Shown: piece after piece, positions 49,467-58,450 of the stretch | How the letters are laid out: every line of letters starts with the position of its first letter | Numbering within the stretch: the stretch's first letter is position 1 | Origin: Nitrospira sp. ND1 | GTDB taxonomy: Bacteria > Nitrospirota > Nitrospiria > Nitrospirales > Nitrospiraceae | Length of the DNA stretch: 64,000 nucleotides | Direction: 5' to 3' | Assembly: GCF_900170025.1 (NCBI RefSeq) | Contig: NZ_FWEX01000005.1 | Span: 481,073 to 545,072, forward strand | Made by a program: the position numbers and the translations under genes | Notes under the pieces: model-generated | Database searches by the model: none | The model's input: only the letters and a program-made list of their open reading frames with translations | What the model was told of the DNA's origin: nothing

Positions 49467-49796
49467 TTACGGGGCAAAGAGTTCGGCAAGCAGAGTGAGG
49501 ATCTGGGCGCGTGTCACGTCAGTGATCGTTCCTACACGCTTGACCAATCGGCTTTTGTCCACTGTCCGGATTTGATCCAGCACAACTTGCCCGGACTTAC
49601 CTTTGAATCGAAGCGGGACACGAGTCGGGTAGGGACGGCCTTTCGTCGTCATGGGAGCGATGATGACCGTGTCGATGTGCTGATTCATTTCATCCGGGGA
49701 AATGATGAGACAGGGGCGGGTCTTACGGATCTCACGTCCTTGTGTAGCATCGAGACGGACGAGAAAGACATCGAAGCGGGACACTACCATGTCCAT
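49467..49796 (-). CDS. MazF/PemK-type endoribonuclease toxin
   Basis: 109 aa from ATG 49796 (CGGAG upstream), overlapping the antitoxin end. PemK/MazF fold: RFDVFLVRLD, KTRPCLIISP, TVIIAPMTTKG, and QVVLDQIRTVDKSRL. The family cleaves single-stranded mRNA at short motifs. All conserved segments are intact, so this toxin is probably functional, unlike the second pair at 51562-52135. Confidence 0.9.
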   Translation of the reverse strand: MDMVVSRFDVFLVRLDATQGREIRKTRPCLIISPDEMNQHIDTVIIAPMTTKGRPYPTRVPLRFKGKSGQVVLDQIRTVDKSRLVKRVGTITDVTRAQILTLLAELFAP

Positions 49797-50038
49797 TCGC
49801 TCCGATCCCATGTAGACATCGCTGCAGATTCTTCATCCAGCAGGTGGTCATCCTCGTGTCGATGCATCTGCTCAAACGCTTGACGCCAGCCGGCGCGCGG
49901 TTTGGATGCCGCGCGAATAACCAATTGTCCGTGCTGAATCTCCAGATCGACGTCGCCGTGCAGGTGACACTGTTCAATGACAGATTTCGGAATCCGGATG
50001 CCCTGGGAATTGCCGATTCGCACAACACGAGCTTTCAT
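49784..50038 (-). CDS. MazE/AbrB-type antitoxin
   Basis: 84 aa. The SpoVT/AbrB swapped-hairpin DNA-binding domain is MKARVVRIGNSQGIRIPKSV in residues 1-48. The acidic C-terminus (RHEDDHLLDEE) should wrap the toxin. GGGAGG precedes the ATG. A strong promoter lies just upstream. Confidence 0.9.
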   Translation of the reverse strand: MKARVVRIGNSQGIRIPKSVIEQCHLHGDVDLEIQHGQLVIRAASKPRAGWRQAFEQMHRHEDDHLLDEESAAMSTWDRSEWTW

Positions 50039-50075
50039 TGCGATTTCCTCCCCTGCCTTGCTGAACTCTTGTGTA

Positions 50076-50103
50076 ATTACATTGGCACTACCCGCTCTGT
50101 CAA
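50076..50103 (-). promoter_or_regulatory. Promoter of the mazEF pair with a palindromic -10
   Basis: On the minus strand: TTGACA (50103-50098), 16-bp spacer, TGTAAT (50081-50076). The -10 lies within the perfect palindrome TGTAATTACA (50072-50081), a plausible site for AbrB-type autoregulation. The leader to the mazE ATG is about 30 nt. Confidence 0.6.
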
Positions 50104-50115
50104 GAATTCATACCA

Positions 50116-50221
50116 CCGCCTCACTCCCTCAACCCCTCGCTCGCATCGATCTTCATCCACATCACGCCGCCACCAGCAACGAGGCGGTCCAACCCCAGTG
50201 GTCGGCGAACCAGGGCGTGAG
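50116..50221 (-). pseudogene. MFS-gene 3'-end remnant, copy C
   Basis: Its first 58 bp (50116-50173) are identical to 52252-52309, which includes the MFS stop codon and 5 bp beyond. A 21-bp deletion relative to the MFS gene and a diverged remainder end at CCAGGGCGTGAGG. This is the least decayed copy. Confidence 0.9.
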
Positions 50222-50271
50222 GGGCAGGGAAAATGAGACGTAAAAATGTACAGGGAGTCTCCTAGGCCCCC

Positions 50272-50427
50272 CATGTGCTGCAACATCAGGAAATGGCTGG
50301 TATGGCGCAGGAGATAGAACGGGTGCTCCAGTCGCCGACAGAAGTGCGGCTTTCACGGTTCGACCGGGCGGTGCGGTTATTTTATGAGCGCTACGCCAAG
50401 ACGAAGGATGGTGGGAAGTGGCTCTGA
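50272..50427 (+). pseudogene. Fragment of a DUF4258-like/RelE-type small protein
   Basis: About 50 codons in frame: HVLQHQEMAGMAQEIERVLQ, then [17 protein letters not shown] followed by TGA. The pattern resembles toxins and DUF4258 proteins that continue KWLCVVVK. Here TGA stands where Cys would be expected and the next codons (VVV) still fit. No good start. Likely a decayed gene; moderate to low certainty. Confidence 0.4.
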
Positions 50428-50567
50428 GTCGTGGTAACCTGGAAAGCCTAGGCAAGGACAACGGCGAAGGGGAGACAGGAAGCCATACCTCCCGCTGCTG
50501 CCCGACGATGAGCCTACCCGCATTATTTCGCCTTCCATCCCGAGTGCATCGGGGCTATGATCGCCGC

Positions 50568-51296
50568 ATGCCTTCCATGGTCCCCCCATTTACCGCCACC
50601 CAGGCCGCCGTCCTGAAGAACTTTCTCGCATCGCCCCAGCGCCCGACCGGCACGCTAACGTATCCACAGCTGGCAGGATTTCTGTTCAGCCTCGCGAACG
50701 GTCCGGAATTAATCCCGCCATCGGAGTGGATACCGATGGTATTCGATGATCATGACGCCGGCTACGACACACAAGCTGAGGCAGAGCAGGTGCTTCAGGC
50801 CATGATGGCACTCTATAACGACTGTGCCCGGCAGTATTTTGCTGATCGTCCCACGCTTCCACCTGGCTGCGACATCAGACCGGCCCCCCTCGATAATCTG
50901 GAGCCCGACGCACCGCTGAGCCACTGGGCACAGGGGTTCGGCATGGGCCATGACTACCTGGTGGAATACTGGGACGAATTCACCCCGGAGGAACTCGATG
51001 AAGCGCTGGGAGCCGCGCTGATGACGTTGACCTTTTTTTCCTCTGCCAGCCTGGCCAGGGCCTACCATGAAGAAGGCAAGGCCGGCACAAGCCTCGCGCA
51101 GTTGGCCGGAACCGTCCTCGACATCTTTCACGATGCCCTGGGTGAGTACGCGCACCTCGGTCGCGCAATCTATCAGGGACGGCGCGAAGCGGGCGATCTC
51201 AGCCCTGCACCGACGACCGGCCGGAAAGTCGGGCGCAACGATCCCTGTCCATGCGGCAGCGGCAGCAAGTTCAAGAAATGCTGCGGGGCGACATGA
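50568..51296 (+). CDS. UPF0149/YecA-like protein with a SEC-C zinc motif
   Basis: 242 aa from ATG 50568. The N-terminal ~180 residues are a YecA-type helical domain ([33 protein letters not shown]). The C-terminus is the SEC-C motif [19 protein letters not shown], which binds zinc and is known from SecA. The biochemical role of stand-alone forms is unknown. It forms the module between MFS-tail copies C and D. Confidence 0.88.
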   Translation: MPSMVPPFTATQAAVLKNFLASPQRPTGTLTYPQLAGFLFSLANGPELIPPSEWIPMVFDDHDAGYDTQAEAEQVLQAMMALYNDCARQYFADRPTLPPGCDIRPAPLDNLEPDAPLSHWAQGFGMGHDYLVEYWDEFTPEELDEALGAALMTLTFFSSASLARAYHEEGKAGTSLAQLAGTVLDIFHDALGEYAHLGRAIYQGRREAGDLSPAPTTGRKVGRNDPCPCGSGSKFKKCCGAT

Positions 51297-51406
51297 CTCA
51301 GTGCCGGGACGTATCCTCGGGTGCGGAAACACCACCGGGGCATCTCGTGGGCAGGTGCCTCTTCACGGCGATACTCCGCAAGCTTGCGACCGGTCTCGTC
51401 TCCTTT

Positions 51407-51488
51407 CACTCCCTCACCCCTCCGTCGGATCGACCTTCATCCACTAGCGACACCCTCCAACCCCAGTGATCGGCGAGCCAGGGCGTGA
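51407..51488 (-). pseudogene. MFS-gene 3'-end remnant, copy D
   Basis: CACTCCCTCACCCCTC..., CAACCCCAGTGATCGGCGAG and CCAGGGCGTGA match the MFS 3' end with an internal deletion. The right edge coincides with copies B and C. Confidence 0.8.
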
Positions 51489-51561
51489 AAGTATGAACAG
51501 TGGCGGCGCTTCACTTCACCACAGAGCACAGCCTAATGGTCGGGGAGAGCGAGCCGCGGAA

Positions 51562-51906
51562 CTAACCGAGATCCATCACTTCTTTGAGAGCGTGGGTTAT
51601 GGCCCTGAGTTGGATCGTGGTGAGACGGGTCAACGGACCTTCGATCAATCGTTGATTATCGATCGCGCGGAGTTGATCCAACAGCAGATCGGAGTCTCTC
51701 CGAAGTTTGCCCTGAGCGGCAATTCTGAGACGGAGCGGTTCCGCGTCGTCAATGAGCTGGGTGGCAAGGGGAATGATCAGGGTGGAGGGATGTCCGGCAT
51801 CGAGCAACGCTTGGGCTTGGACGATGAGCACGGGTCTGGTCTTTCCCGGTTCCGTCCCACGGCGAGGATTCAAGTCGGCAAGCTAAATCTCGCCGCGCTT
51901 ACGCAT
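51562..51906 (-). pseudogene. MazF/PemK-type toxin with an in-frame amber codon
   Basis: The frame opens at ATG 51906 (overlapping the antitoxin stop) as MRKRGEI, then TAG at 51885-51883, then LADLNPRRGTEPGKTRPVLI and the rest of a PemK-type toxin through to 51562. In the family this position is Trp (GEIWLADLNP), so one TGG-to-TAG change explains it. Unless suppressed, only a 7-residue peptide is made. A restart inside the fold is unlikely to give active toxin. Confidence 0.85.
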
Positions 51907-52135
51907 AAAGGTCTGTCTCAATGGCATCAAACTCCCCGTTGATGCGCATACTTTGGTCGCGCACCTTATACGAGGCCTTGGTGAGACGATCGACACGAAG
52001 CCTTCGCTCGGTTTCGAGGTTCATGCGTTCCAAGGATTGCCGGATATAAGCCGCCCTCGATATATGGAGGGCCTGGGCGTAACGCGTGCAACGCTTGAGC
52101 AATTCGTCCGGCAAGGTCACCGTAATGGTACTCAT
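51899..52135 (-). CDS. Ribbon-helix-helix antitoxin of the second MazEF-like pair
   Basis: 78 aa from ATG 52135 (TGGAGG upstream); ATG 52150 is an alternative. The N-terminal beta strand STITVTLPDELLKR and the helices AQALHISRAAYIRQSLERM are typical of RHH DNA-binding antitoxins. Its stop overlaps the toxin start. With the toxin dead it may persist as an orphan antitoxin. Confidence 0.85.
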   Translation of the reverse strand: MSTITVTLPDELLKRCTRYAQALHISRAAYIRQSLERMNLETERRLRVDRLTKASYKVRDQSMRINGEFDAIETDLYA

Positions 52136-52256
52136 CGATACCTCCAGCAACTATCGGAACCCGATATCATGTCATACTAAATCGAGGATGAGCGACGGCG
52201 CAAACAGTCCCGCATCCGCCTTCGTTATGCGCCAAGCCAATCCCTCGCCGTCCGCC

Positions 52257-53501
52257 TCACTCCCTCAACCCCTCGCTCGCATCGATCTTCATCCACATCA
52301 CGCCGCCACAGAGGGCGATGAGCGCGGCCACGAGTAACGAAGCCGTCCAACCCCAGTGGTCGGCGAGCCAGGGCGTAAGGCTCGGAGAAATGACGCCGCC
52401 TACGTTCGCGCCCATATTCATCACACCCGACAGGGTGCCTGCATGGGTCTTAGAGAGATCGGTCGTCACGCTCCAGTAGGCCCCGACGGTGAAATACAAC
52501 CAGCCGGCACCCAGCGAGAGAGAGGCGATGGCCACGGCCTGTGAGTCGGCCCAGGCGCCGACGGCGATCAGTCCACCGGCCAGCCCCATGCCGATCATGC
52601 CGACGATCATTCGAGCCTTCGTCAGACCGAGGGTCGAGACCAGGCGATCCGTGGTCCAGCCGCCGAGCGGGCAGAAGACGAGGATCGCCACGAAAGGTGC
52701 AGCCGCAAGCCAGCCGCCACGCAACAGATCGATGCCGCGGACGTTCACCAGGTAGAGATAAAACCAGGACATATAAATGTAGGCGACGTAACCCAGGCAG
52801 GCGTAACTCAACACCAGCCAGCGCAGGGATGACGAAGCGGCGAATTGCCGCCAGGGAACGACTACGCGCGGGTGTATGGACGCCACGCCATCCGCCGCTT
52901 TCTGCTCTCGGGAGCAGAGCACCCATAACAGGGCCACCACCAGACCGATCAACGCGGAGAGGTAGAAGACCGTCTGCCAGTGGTAATTCACCATGACCCA
53001 GGAGGCGAGGGGAGGGGTGATCGCGGCGCCGATGCCGATGCCGCCGATGGCAATGCCGATGCCGAGTCCACGTTGCGCAGGCGGAATCCAATCGGCCACG
53101 GCCCGATTGAAATTCGGCAGAGCCACCGCTTCTCCGACACCGAGGAGAAAGCGCACGACGATCAGCGCACCGACCGTCCCGACCATGGCGGCCAACGGCA
53201 GGGTTGCGGCCACCGCCGTCAAGGCCGTGAACAACGACCACCAGACCAGCGCACCCGCCAGCACCACCCGGGCTCCCCAGCGATCGCCCAGCCAGCCGCC
53301 TGGAATCTGGCAGAGCGCGTAACCGAACACAAAGGCGGAAAAGATATAGCCCATGTCCTGGTCGGTGAGGCCATAGGCGGGCATCATCTGTCTCGCGGTG
53401 ACGGAGATGTTGACCCGGTCCATGTAGGTCACGGCGCTGATCGCGAACAGGAGCCCGAGAATGCCCCATCGCGGTTGTGTCGTCGCTCTGCCTGCTCCCA
53501 C
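52257..53501 (-). CDS. MFS transporter (anion:cation symporter type)
   Basis: 414 aa from GTG 53501 with twelve predicted helices. The family motifs are ISAVTYMDRVNISVT in helix 1 and GWLGDRWGARVVL after helix 2. The substrate is probably an organic or inorganic anion, not determinable here. Its last ~36 codons are the sequence that recurs as partial copies A-D at 48186-51488. The gene itself is intact and marks the right edge of the accessory region. Confidence 0.9.
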   Translation of the reverse strand: MGAGRATTQPRWGILGLLFAISAVTYMDRVNISVTARQMMPAYGLTDQDMGYIFSAFVFGYALCQIPGGWLGDRWGARVVLAGALVWWSLFTALTAVAATLPLAAMVGTVGALIVVRFLLGVGEAVALPNFNRAVADWIPPAQRGLGIGIAIGGIGIGAAITPPLASWVMVNYHWQTVFYLSALIGLVVALLWVLCSREQKAADGVASIHPRVVVPWRQFAASSSLRWLVLSYACLGYVAYIYMSWFYLYLVNVRGIDLLRGGWLAAAPFVAILVFCPLGGWTTDRLVSTLGLTKARMIVGMIGMGLAGGLIAVGAWADSQAVAIASLSLGAGWLYFTVGAYWSVTTDLSKTHAGTLSGVMNMGANVGGVISPSLTPWLADHWGWTASLLVAALIALCGGVMWMKIDASEGLRE

Positions 53502-53619
53502 GCGTACCCCCGGTTTTTACTCACCCGTCAGAAAGCGAGGCATTATAGACCGGCACGCATCAACCGACGAAAGGTATTTGCGATCCCCAACGAGATACGG
53601 TCTCCTACCGTTTCACGTC

Positions 53620-53668
53620 ACACGTGTGACGCCTCACGTTTCACCTTTCTCGTTTCACGTTTCACGCC
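53620..53668. repeat. ACGTTTCACGT-type repeat cluster
   Basis: Several head-to-tail copies of TTTCACGT-like words with CACACGTGTGACG at the centre. They are related in wording to the spacer at 29736-29822. They lie between the MFS start and the AsmA-like gene, in a 187-bp divergent spacer with no other feature. Confidence 0.5.
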
Positions 53669-53688
53669 CGATAGCGCCTCTCTGCCGT

Positions 53689-56600
53689 ATGGATTTCCCT
53701 CTCATGCATCCAGTACACTCAGATTTTGACCTACCTGATGGAGGTGGAGTGAGGGTTCGTCCGCGCGTTGTCGTGTTATCGCTGCTCGGCCTGGTGGTCG
53801 TGGGTGCGCTCCTTCTCCTCTATTCGCGCGAGTTGTTCGGCGTCGACGTCATCAAGAATTTCTTCCTCCAGCAACTCGAAACCAGTCTGCGGCGCAAGAT
53901 CGAGGTCGATCGGATCAAGCTGGTCGTCCTGCCCAGCGTCCGGCTCGAACTCTCCAATGTGGGTGTCTATGGTCACGACGACCCGACCCACGTCGTCTTC
54001 CAGGCCAAAGAAATCGACATCGTCCTGCGCCTCTTGCCGCTGCTGAAGAAGCAGGTCGTGGCCAAACGAATCTTTCTCGACGAGCCGACCGTCACGCTGA
54101 TCCGCAATCGCTCCGGCCATTGGAATGTGCTCGCCGGGCTCCCCTCTGCGGCCAAAGACGAATCGGCCTATCAGATGTTCAGCCGTCTCCTGCAAATCCG
54201 TGAGGCCACGATTCAGCAGGGGCACATCACGATCACGGACGAGGCCCGTCCGGACGGCGTCCGCACCACGAAGCTGGAAGCGGTCGAAATGGCATTGAAG
54301 GTCTATCCTGGCAAGGCCCAGGGAGACTTGCACATCTCCGCCTCTTTGCCCGCAGAAGCGGCCCCTTCTTCATTTTCCTTAACCGGCACCATCGGCTTGA
54401 GCGAGTCCTCCTCGTCGCTGGCGGCGGAAGAACCCTATTCCGTCCATCCCGCGTTTCAGTTCGACGGCGAGATCGAAACCACCAACCTGCGCCTGCGCGA
54501 AGCGGCCGACTTCTTCGGCCCGCGCCCCGTGCCCGCTCAACTGCAGGGTGGCGCCAATCTGCAGAGCCGCATCCGCGTGGCGCCCGGCGTGGCCGGGTAT
54601 GACGTGGTGCTCACGGAGATCGCCGCCAATGTCGATCAACTGGCGATCACCGGCAAGGCGAACATGGCGGGACTCCTGACCTCGCAACCCACGTTCTCCA
54701 TCACCTTTGCGTCGCCCACCATCGATCTCAAGACGCTGTTCGCCCGCATGCCACCGCAATGGATTCATCCCCAATTGCCCGGCATCGTCGAACAGCGCCA
54801 ACTGGGCGGGACGGTCGAAATCGTCTCGGCCACGCTGACCGGCGCCACCGCGCCCAGCCCGCAACTGTCGCTCACAGGCGACTTCCGGATTGAGAAGGGC
54901 ACGGCGCTGATCGGAAACGACCGTGTGCCGACGCAGGATCTGTCCGCCACCATCTCCGTCGAGCCGGGACGTATCCGGGTCGGAAAGGTGACGGGGAGCT
55001 ACGGGTCCCTCCAGATGACCGACGGAAAAGCCGTGGTGTCGTTCTTGGATGAAGGGCCCTGGATGGAGCTGGACATCAGCGGCAACATGACGGCGGCGGA
55101 TCTGGTGAAATTTTTGACCAAGACGATCCGTGCGGACCGGTTGACCTCGCTGCTCGCGCAATCGCGTGAGATCGAAGGCCAAACGCATCCGACCTTCCGC
55201 CTCGTCGGTCCGCTGGACAAACCGGAAGGCATCACGTTCGCAGGCGGGGAAGTGCTGGCCGAACAAGTCAGCCTGGTGAATCCCTCCCTGCCGCAACGGC
55301 TCACGGCCATGCACGGGCGCATCCTGTTCTCGCAAACCGGCGGAGCCCAATTCGATCAAGTCACCGCCAACGTGGGCGAGACGCAACTGCAGTTCAACGG
55401 CATGATCAGCGGCGGCACGCCCAGCGTCTTTCAGGATTTTGTCATCCGCGCCAAGGGCAGCGCCGCCCAACTTCGCCAGATGGTCTCTGCCGGAACCTTC
55501 CCCGACGATCTCCTCTATGGCATGGTCAACGCGAAAGTCCAGTTATCCGGGGCCTCCGGTGCGCCGCACCTACGCGGGGAGATCGCCCTGAACGACGCCA
55601 AACTCGTACTGCCGATGGTCGGAGAAAAACCGTTCGGCTCACCGGCCTCCCTGGAGCTCGATGCCGATGTCACACGGGGAGTCGGCTTGGTGATTTCCCG
55701 CATGGAGCTCGTGGTACCGCCGTTGCGGTTGCCCTTGAAGGGACGCATCACCTTGGGCGATCAATTTTCGATCGACGCCTCACTCGCTTCCGGAACGGTC
55801 TCATTGTCGAGCCTTCCCGAATGGATCTACCGCAGCGGGTTCGAGGCGGGAAATCTCGAAGTTTCCATGGATGTGAAGGGCACGGATGCCGAATGGAGAA
55901 ACTGGCGCACGGGCGGATGGCTGGCGCTCACCAACGGCCTGATGTCAGTGAAGGGCGTGGACGGCCAGGTCGAGGATATTTACCTCCGGCTGAAATTCTC
56001 GAAGAACATCGCCGATATCAAACAGCTCTCCTTCCGCATCAAGGACAGCGATGTCAGCCTGTCGGGGGCGCTGAAGAACTGGACGACGAAACCGGTCATC
56101 GCGGTGAAGATCGAATCGTCCCAGATGGATCTCGACCTGCTCATCCCCAAAGGCCACCGCTCACCGATCCGGGAATTTCTTGAGACCCTGGCTTCGACCA
56201 GTCAGGTCAGCGCTACCGCCACGATTGAAAAGGGCCTCTACAAACACCTGCGATTCGGCGGCTTGTCCGGGCGCTTGACGATTCAAGACGGCATGCTGGA
56301 TCTCGACCGTGTCGTCGCTCAGTCTGGAACCGGCCATGCAGCCGGACGCATGGTCGTCCGGCTGCCCAAGGGACAACCGGCCGAAACCGAAACCTCAATC
56401 CGGATGACGGGCATCCCGGCCGAATCCCTGTTGCCGCTGCTCGGAGCCCATGATCAGCCGGTGACCGGCGAGATGAAGCTGACCGGTGTGATCCGCGGGC
56501 ATGGACGGAACCCCCATGGCCTCCTACCGACCCTCAACGGCAAAGTCGAGCTGGTGTTGCAGGATGGCCGCATTCTCAAGACGGAGAAACGCGCCATCTG

Positions 56601-57162
56601 GAAGATACTCTCCATTCTGAATCTCCCCGCGGTCCTGCAAGGCAAGGTGGATCTGGAGAAAGAGGGATTACAGTACAACCGGGCTAGCACCACCCTGACG
56701 ATTCAAAACGGATTGGTGAAGACCCAGAACATCGTCCTGGACAGTCCCGTGTTGAAAATTTCCGCCGTCGGTAATTACGACATGCCCACCGATCAGCTGG
56801 ACATGATCTGGGCGGTGAGTCCCTTCGGGTCCTACTCACAATTTTTGAAATCGATTCCGCTCTTCGGGCGGCTGATCGCCGGGGACCGCAAGGGCCTGGC
56901 GACGGCGCTGTTTCAAGTGAAGGGCTCCATCGACGATCCGGACGTGACTTACATGCCGATGAAATCCTTTACGACGGGATTGACCGGTGTCGCGCAGCTC
57001 GCGTTCGACCTGCTGAAAAATACGGTGATGCTCCCGATCGACATTTTGTCGCCGCAGGAGGAGAAGGATCCGATGTTCGATCCCTCGCTGGAAATTCAGA
57101 CGCCGCCGTCCACCGCGCCGCCGGTCGAGACGCCCACGACTCCGACACCGGCCACGCCTTGA
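53689..57162 (+). CDS. AsmA/YhdP-like large envelope protein
   Basis: About 1157 aa. The N-terminal transmembrane helix (VVVLSLLGLVVVGALLLLY) precedes an AsmA N-domain (IKNFFLQQLETSLRRKIEVD, VYGHDDPTHVVFQAKEIDI). A long beta-helical repeat region follows, and the C-terminal AsmA-2-type segment ends in a Pro/Thr tail. The family is linked to lipid transport between inner and outer membranes. The start is uncertain: ATG 53689, ATG 53704 or GTG 53749 (GGAGG just upstream). Confidence 0.88.
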   Translation: MDFPLMHPVHSDFDLPDGGGVRVRPRVVVLSLLGLVVVGALLLLYSRELFGVDVIKNFFLQQLETSLRRKIEVDRIKLVVLPSVRLELSNVGVYGHDDPTHVVFQAKEIDIVLRLLPLLKKQVVAKRIFLDEPTVTLIRNRSGHWNVLAGLPSAAKDESAYQMFSRLLQIREATIQQGHITITDEARPDGVRTTKLEAVEMALKVYPGKAQGDLHISASLPAEAAPSSFSLTGTIGLSESSSSLAAEEPYSVHPAFQFDGEIETTNLRLREAADFFGPRPVPAQLQGGANLQSRIRVAPGVAGYDVVLTEIAANVDQLAITGKANMAGLLTSQPTFSITFASPTIDLKTLFARMPPQWIHPQLPGIVEQRQLGGTVEIVSATLTGATAPSPQLSLTGDFRIEKGTALIGNDRVPTQDLSATISVEPGRIRVGKVTGSYGSLQMTDGKAVVSFLDEGPWMELDISGNMTAADLVKFLTKTIRADRLTSLLAQSREIEGQTHPTFRLVGPLDKPEGITFAGGEVLAEQVSLVNPSLPQRLTAMHGRILFSQTGGAQFDQVTANVGETQLQFNGMISGGTPSVFQDFVIRAKGSAAQLRQMVSAGTFPDDLLYGMVNAKVQLSGASGAPHLRGEIALNDAKLVLPMVGEKPFGSPASLELDADVTRGVGLVISRMELVVPPLRLPLKGRITLGDQFSIDASLASGTVSLSSLPEWIYRSGFEAGNLEVSMDVKGTDAEWRNWRTGGWLALTNGLMSVKGVDGQVEDIYLRLKFSKNIADIKQLSFRIKDSDVSLSGALKNWTTKPVIAVKIESSQMDLDLLIPKGHRSPIREFLETLASTSQVSATATIEKGLYKHLRFGGLSGRLTIQDGMLDLDRVVAQSGTGHAAGRMVVRLPKGQPAETETSIRMTGIPAESLLPLLGAHDQPVTGEMKLTGVIRGHGRNPHGLLPTLNGKVELVLQDGRILKTEKRAIWKILSILNLPAVLQGKVDLEKEGLQYNRASTTLTIQNGLVKTQNIVLDSPVLKISAVGNYDMPTDQLDMIWAVSPFGSYSQFLKSIPLFGRLIAGDRKGLATALFQVKGSIDDPDVTYMPMKSFTTGLTGVAQLAFDLLKNTVMLPIDILSPQEEKDPMFDPSLEIQTPPSTAPPVETPTTPTPATP

Positions 57163-57213
57163 CCACCTCAGGACCGCGTGATAGCATCCGAATGACGTGA
57201 ACGCACCCATCTC

Positions 57214-58371
57214 ATGAGCCACTCGACCGAACACAACAGCCGCCCCGAACAGAGCGCGACGCTCTTCATCGCCGCCAGCGAAACCGATTCCAATCTCTAT
57301 TACGCCACCCGCTTCATCGCGCCGGATCCCTTCATTTATCTTGAAGTGAAGGGTGAACGGCTCATGGTCATGAGCGATCTGGAAGTGGACCGGGCGCGTA
57401 ACCAGGCGACGGTCGATCGCGTATTGTCCTATTCCGAGTTGGAGCGGCGGGCCAAATCGCAGGGCGTGAAAGATCCCGGCACGATCGATGTGATTCATCT
57501 GGTCTTGCAGGATGCCGGCCTGAAAGACATTCTGGTACCTCCGACGTTTCCCTTTCTCCATGCGAGCCGCCTCCAGGAACTCGGCTATCGGCTGCGCACC
57601 AAACGCGAACCGTTCTACGAACAGCGGGTGATGAAATCGGACGACGAAGTTCGGCACATCGAAGCCGCCCAGCGAGCAACGGAAACAGCCGTGGCCGCCG
57701 CGCACCAGACCCTTCGACGCGCCGAGATTCGCGACAACGTCCTCTGGCTGGACGGCGAGATGCTGACCTCCGAGCGGGTCAAAAAATTGATCAACGTCGC
57801 CCTGATGGAATGTGACTGCGTCGCGCAACATACCATCGTGGCGGGCGGGGAGCAGGCCTGCGATCCCCATGATGAGGGCAGCGGCCCGCTGCCGGCTCAT
57901 CGCAGCATTATTTTCGATGTTTTTCCGCGCTCGGCCGGCACCCGTTACTTCGCCGACATGTCCCGCACGGTCGTCCGCGGCACACCCTCGCCGGAATTGA
58001 CGCGCCTCTATCACGCCGTCAAAGACGCGCAGGAAGAAGCCATTACCAAGATTCGCGACGGCGCCGACGGGGCTGCCATCCATCAGGGCATCTGCGATCG
58101 GTTCGAGAAGGCGGGCTACAAGACCGGCCTGGTCAACGGCCGCATGCAGGGGTATTTTCACGGCACCGGCCATGGCGTCGGCTTGGATATTCACGAAGCG
58201 CCCCGTATCAGCCGGACCGGTTCGCTGCTGCAGGAAGGACATGTCGTCACCGTCGAGCCGGGACTCTACTACCCGGGCCTCGGCGCGGTGCGTATCGAAG
58301 ACATGGTCCTCGTGACGAAAGACGGCTGCCGGAATTTGACGAATTACCCGAAAGTCTTCGAACTCGGCTGA
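57214..58371 (+). CDS. M24-family aminopeptidase (Xaa-Pro peptidase type)
   Basis: 385 aa. The N-terminal creatinase-like domain (~1-150) precedes the pita-bread fold. Metal ligands are visible in order: Asp in IIFDVFPR, Asp in FADMSRT, His in GHGVGLDIHE, Glu in TVEPGLYYP and Glu in VRIEDM. Cytoplasmic; prolidase or aminopeptidase P activity is likely, substrate unproven. Confidence 0.9.
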   Translation: MSHSTEHNSRPEQSATLFIAASETDSNLYYATRFIAPDPFIYLEVKGERLMVMSDLEVDRARNQATVDRVLSYSELERRAKSQGVKDPGTIDVIHLVLQDAGLKDILVPPTFPFLHASRLQELGYRLRTKREPFYEQRVMKSDDEVRHIEAAQRATETAVAAAHQTLRRAEIRDNVLWLDGEMLTSERVKKLINVALMECDCVAQHTIVAGGEQACDPHDEGSGPLPAHRSIIFDVFPRSAGTRYFADMSRTVVRGTPSPELTRLYHAVKDAQEEAITKIRDGADGAAIHQGICDRFEKAGYKTGLVNGRMQGYFHGTGHGVGLDIHEAPRISRTGSLLQEGHVVTVEPGLYYPGLGAVRIEDMVLVTKDGCRNLTNYPKVFELG

Positions 58372-58450
58372 CCCATGGTACGCGCTCCCTCAACCTAGGG
58401 GCGGCTCTCTTTTCCGGTTTCACGTTTTAGGTCTCACGCCTCACGATTCT

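Noticed and set aside
48186-52400. Possible integron cassette array
   Set aside because: No integron integrase and no attC-type palindromes with core sites; the repeated unit is plainly the coding 3' end of an MFS gene. Kept as a different kind of array.
54379-55470. 363-codon antisense frame inside the AsmA-like gene
   Set aside because: Composition is that of a complementary-strand shadow and the sense protein is clearly coding.
56836-58242. 468-codon open frame antisense to the AsmA-like and M24 peptidase genes
   Set aside because: It mirrors strongly supported genes on the plus strand, has no recognisable motif or ribosome site, and is rich in His/Arg/Gly as expected from the complement of high-GC coding DNA.
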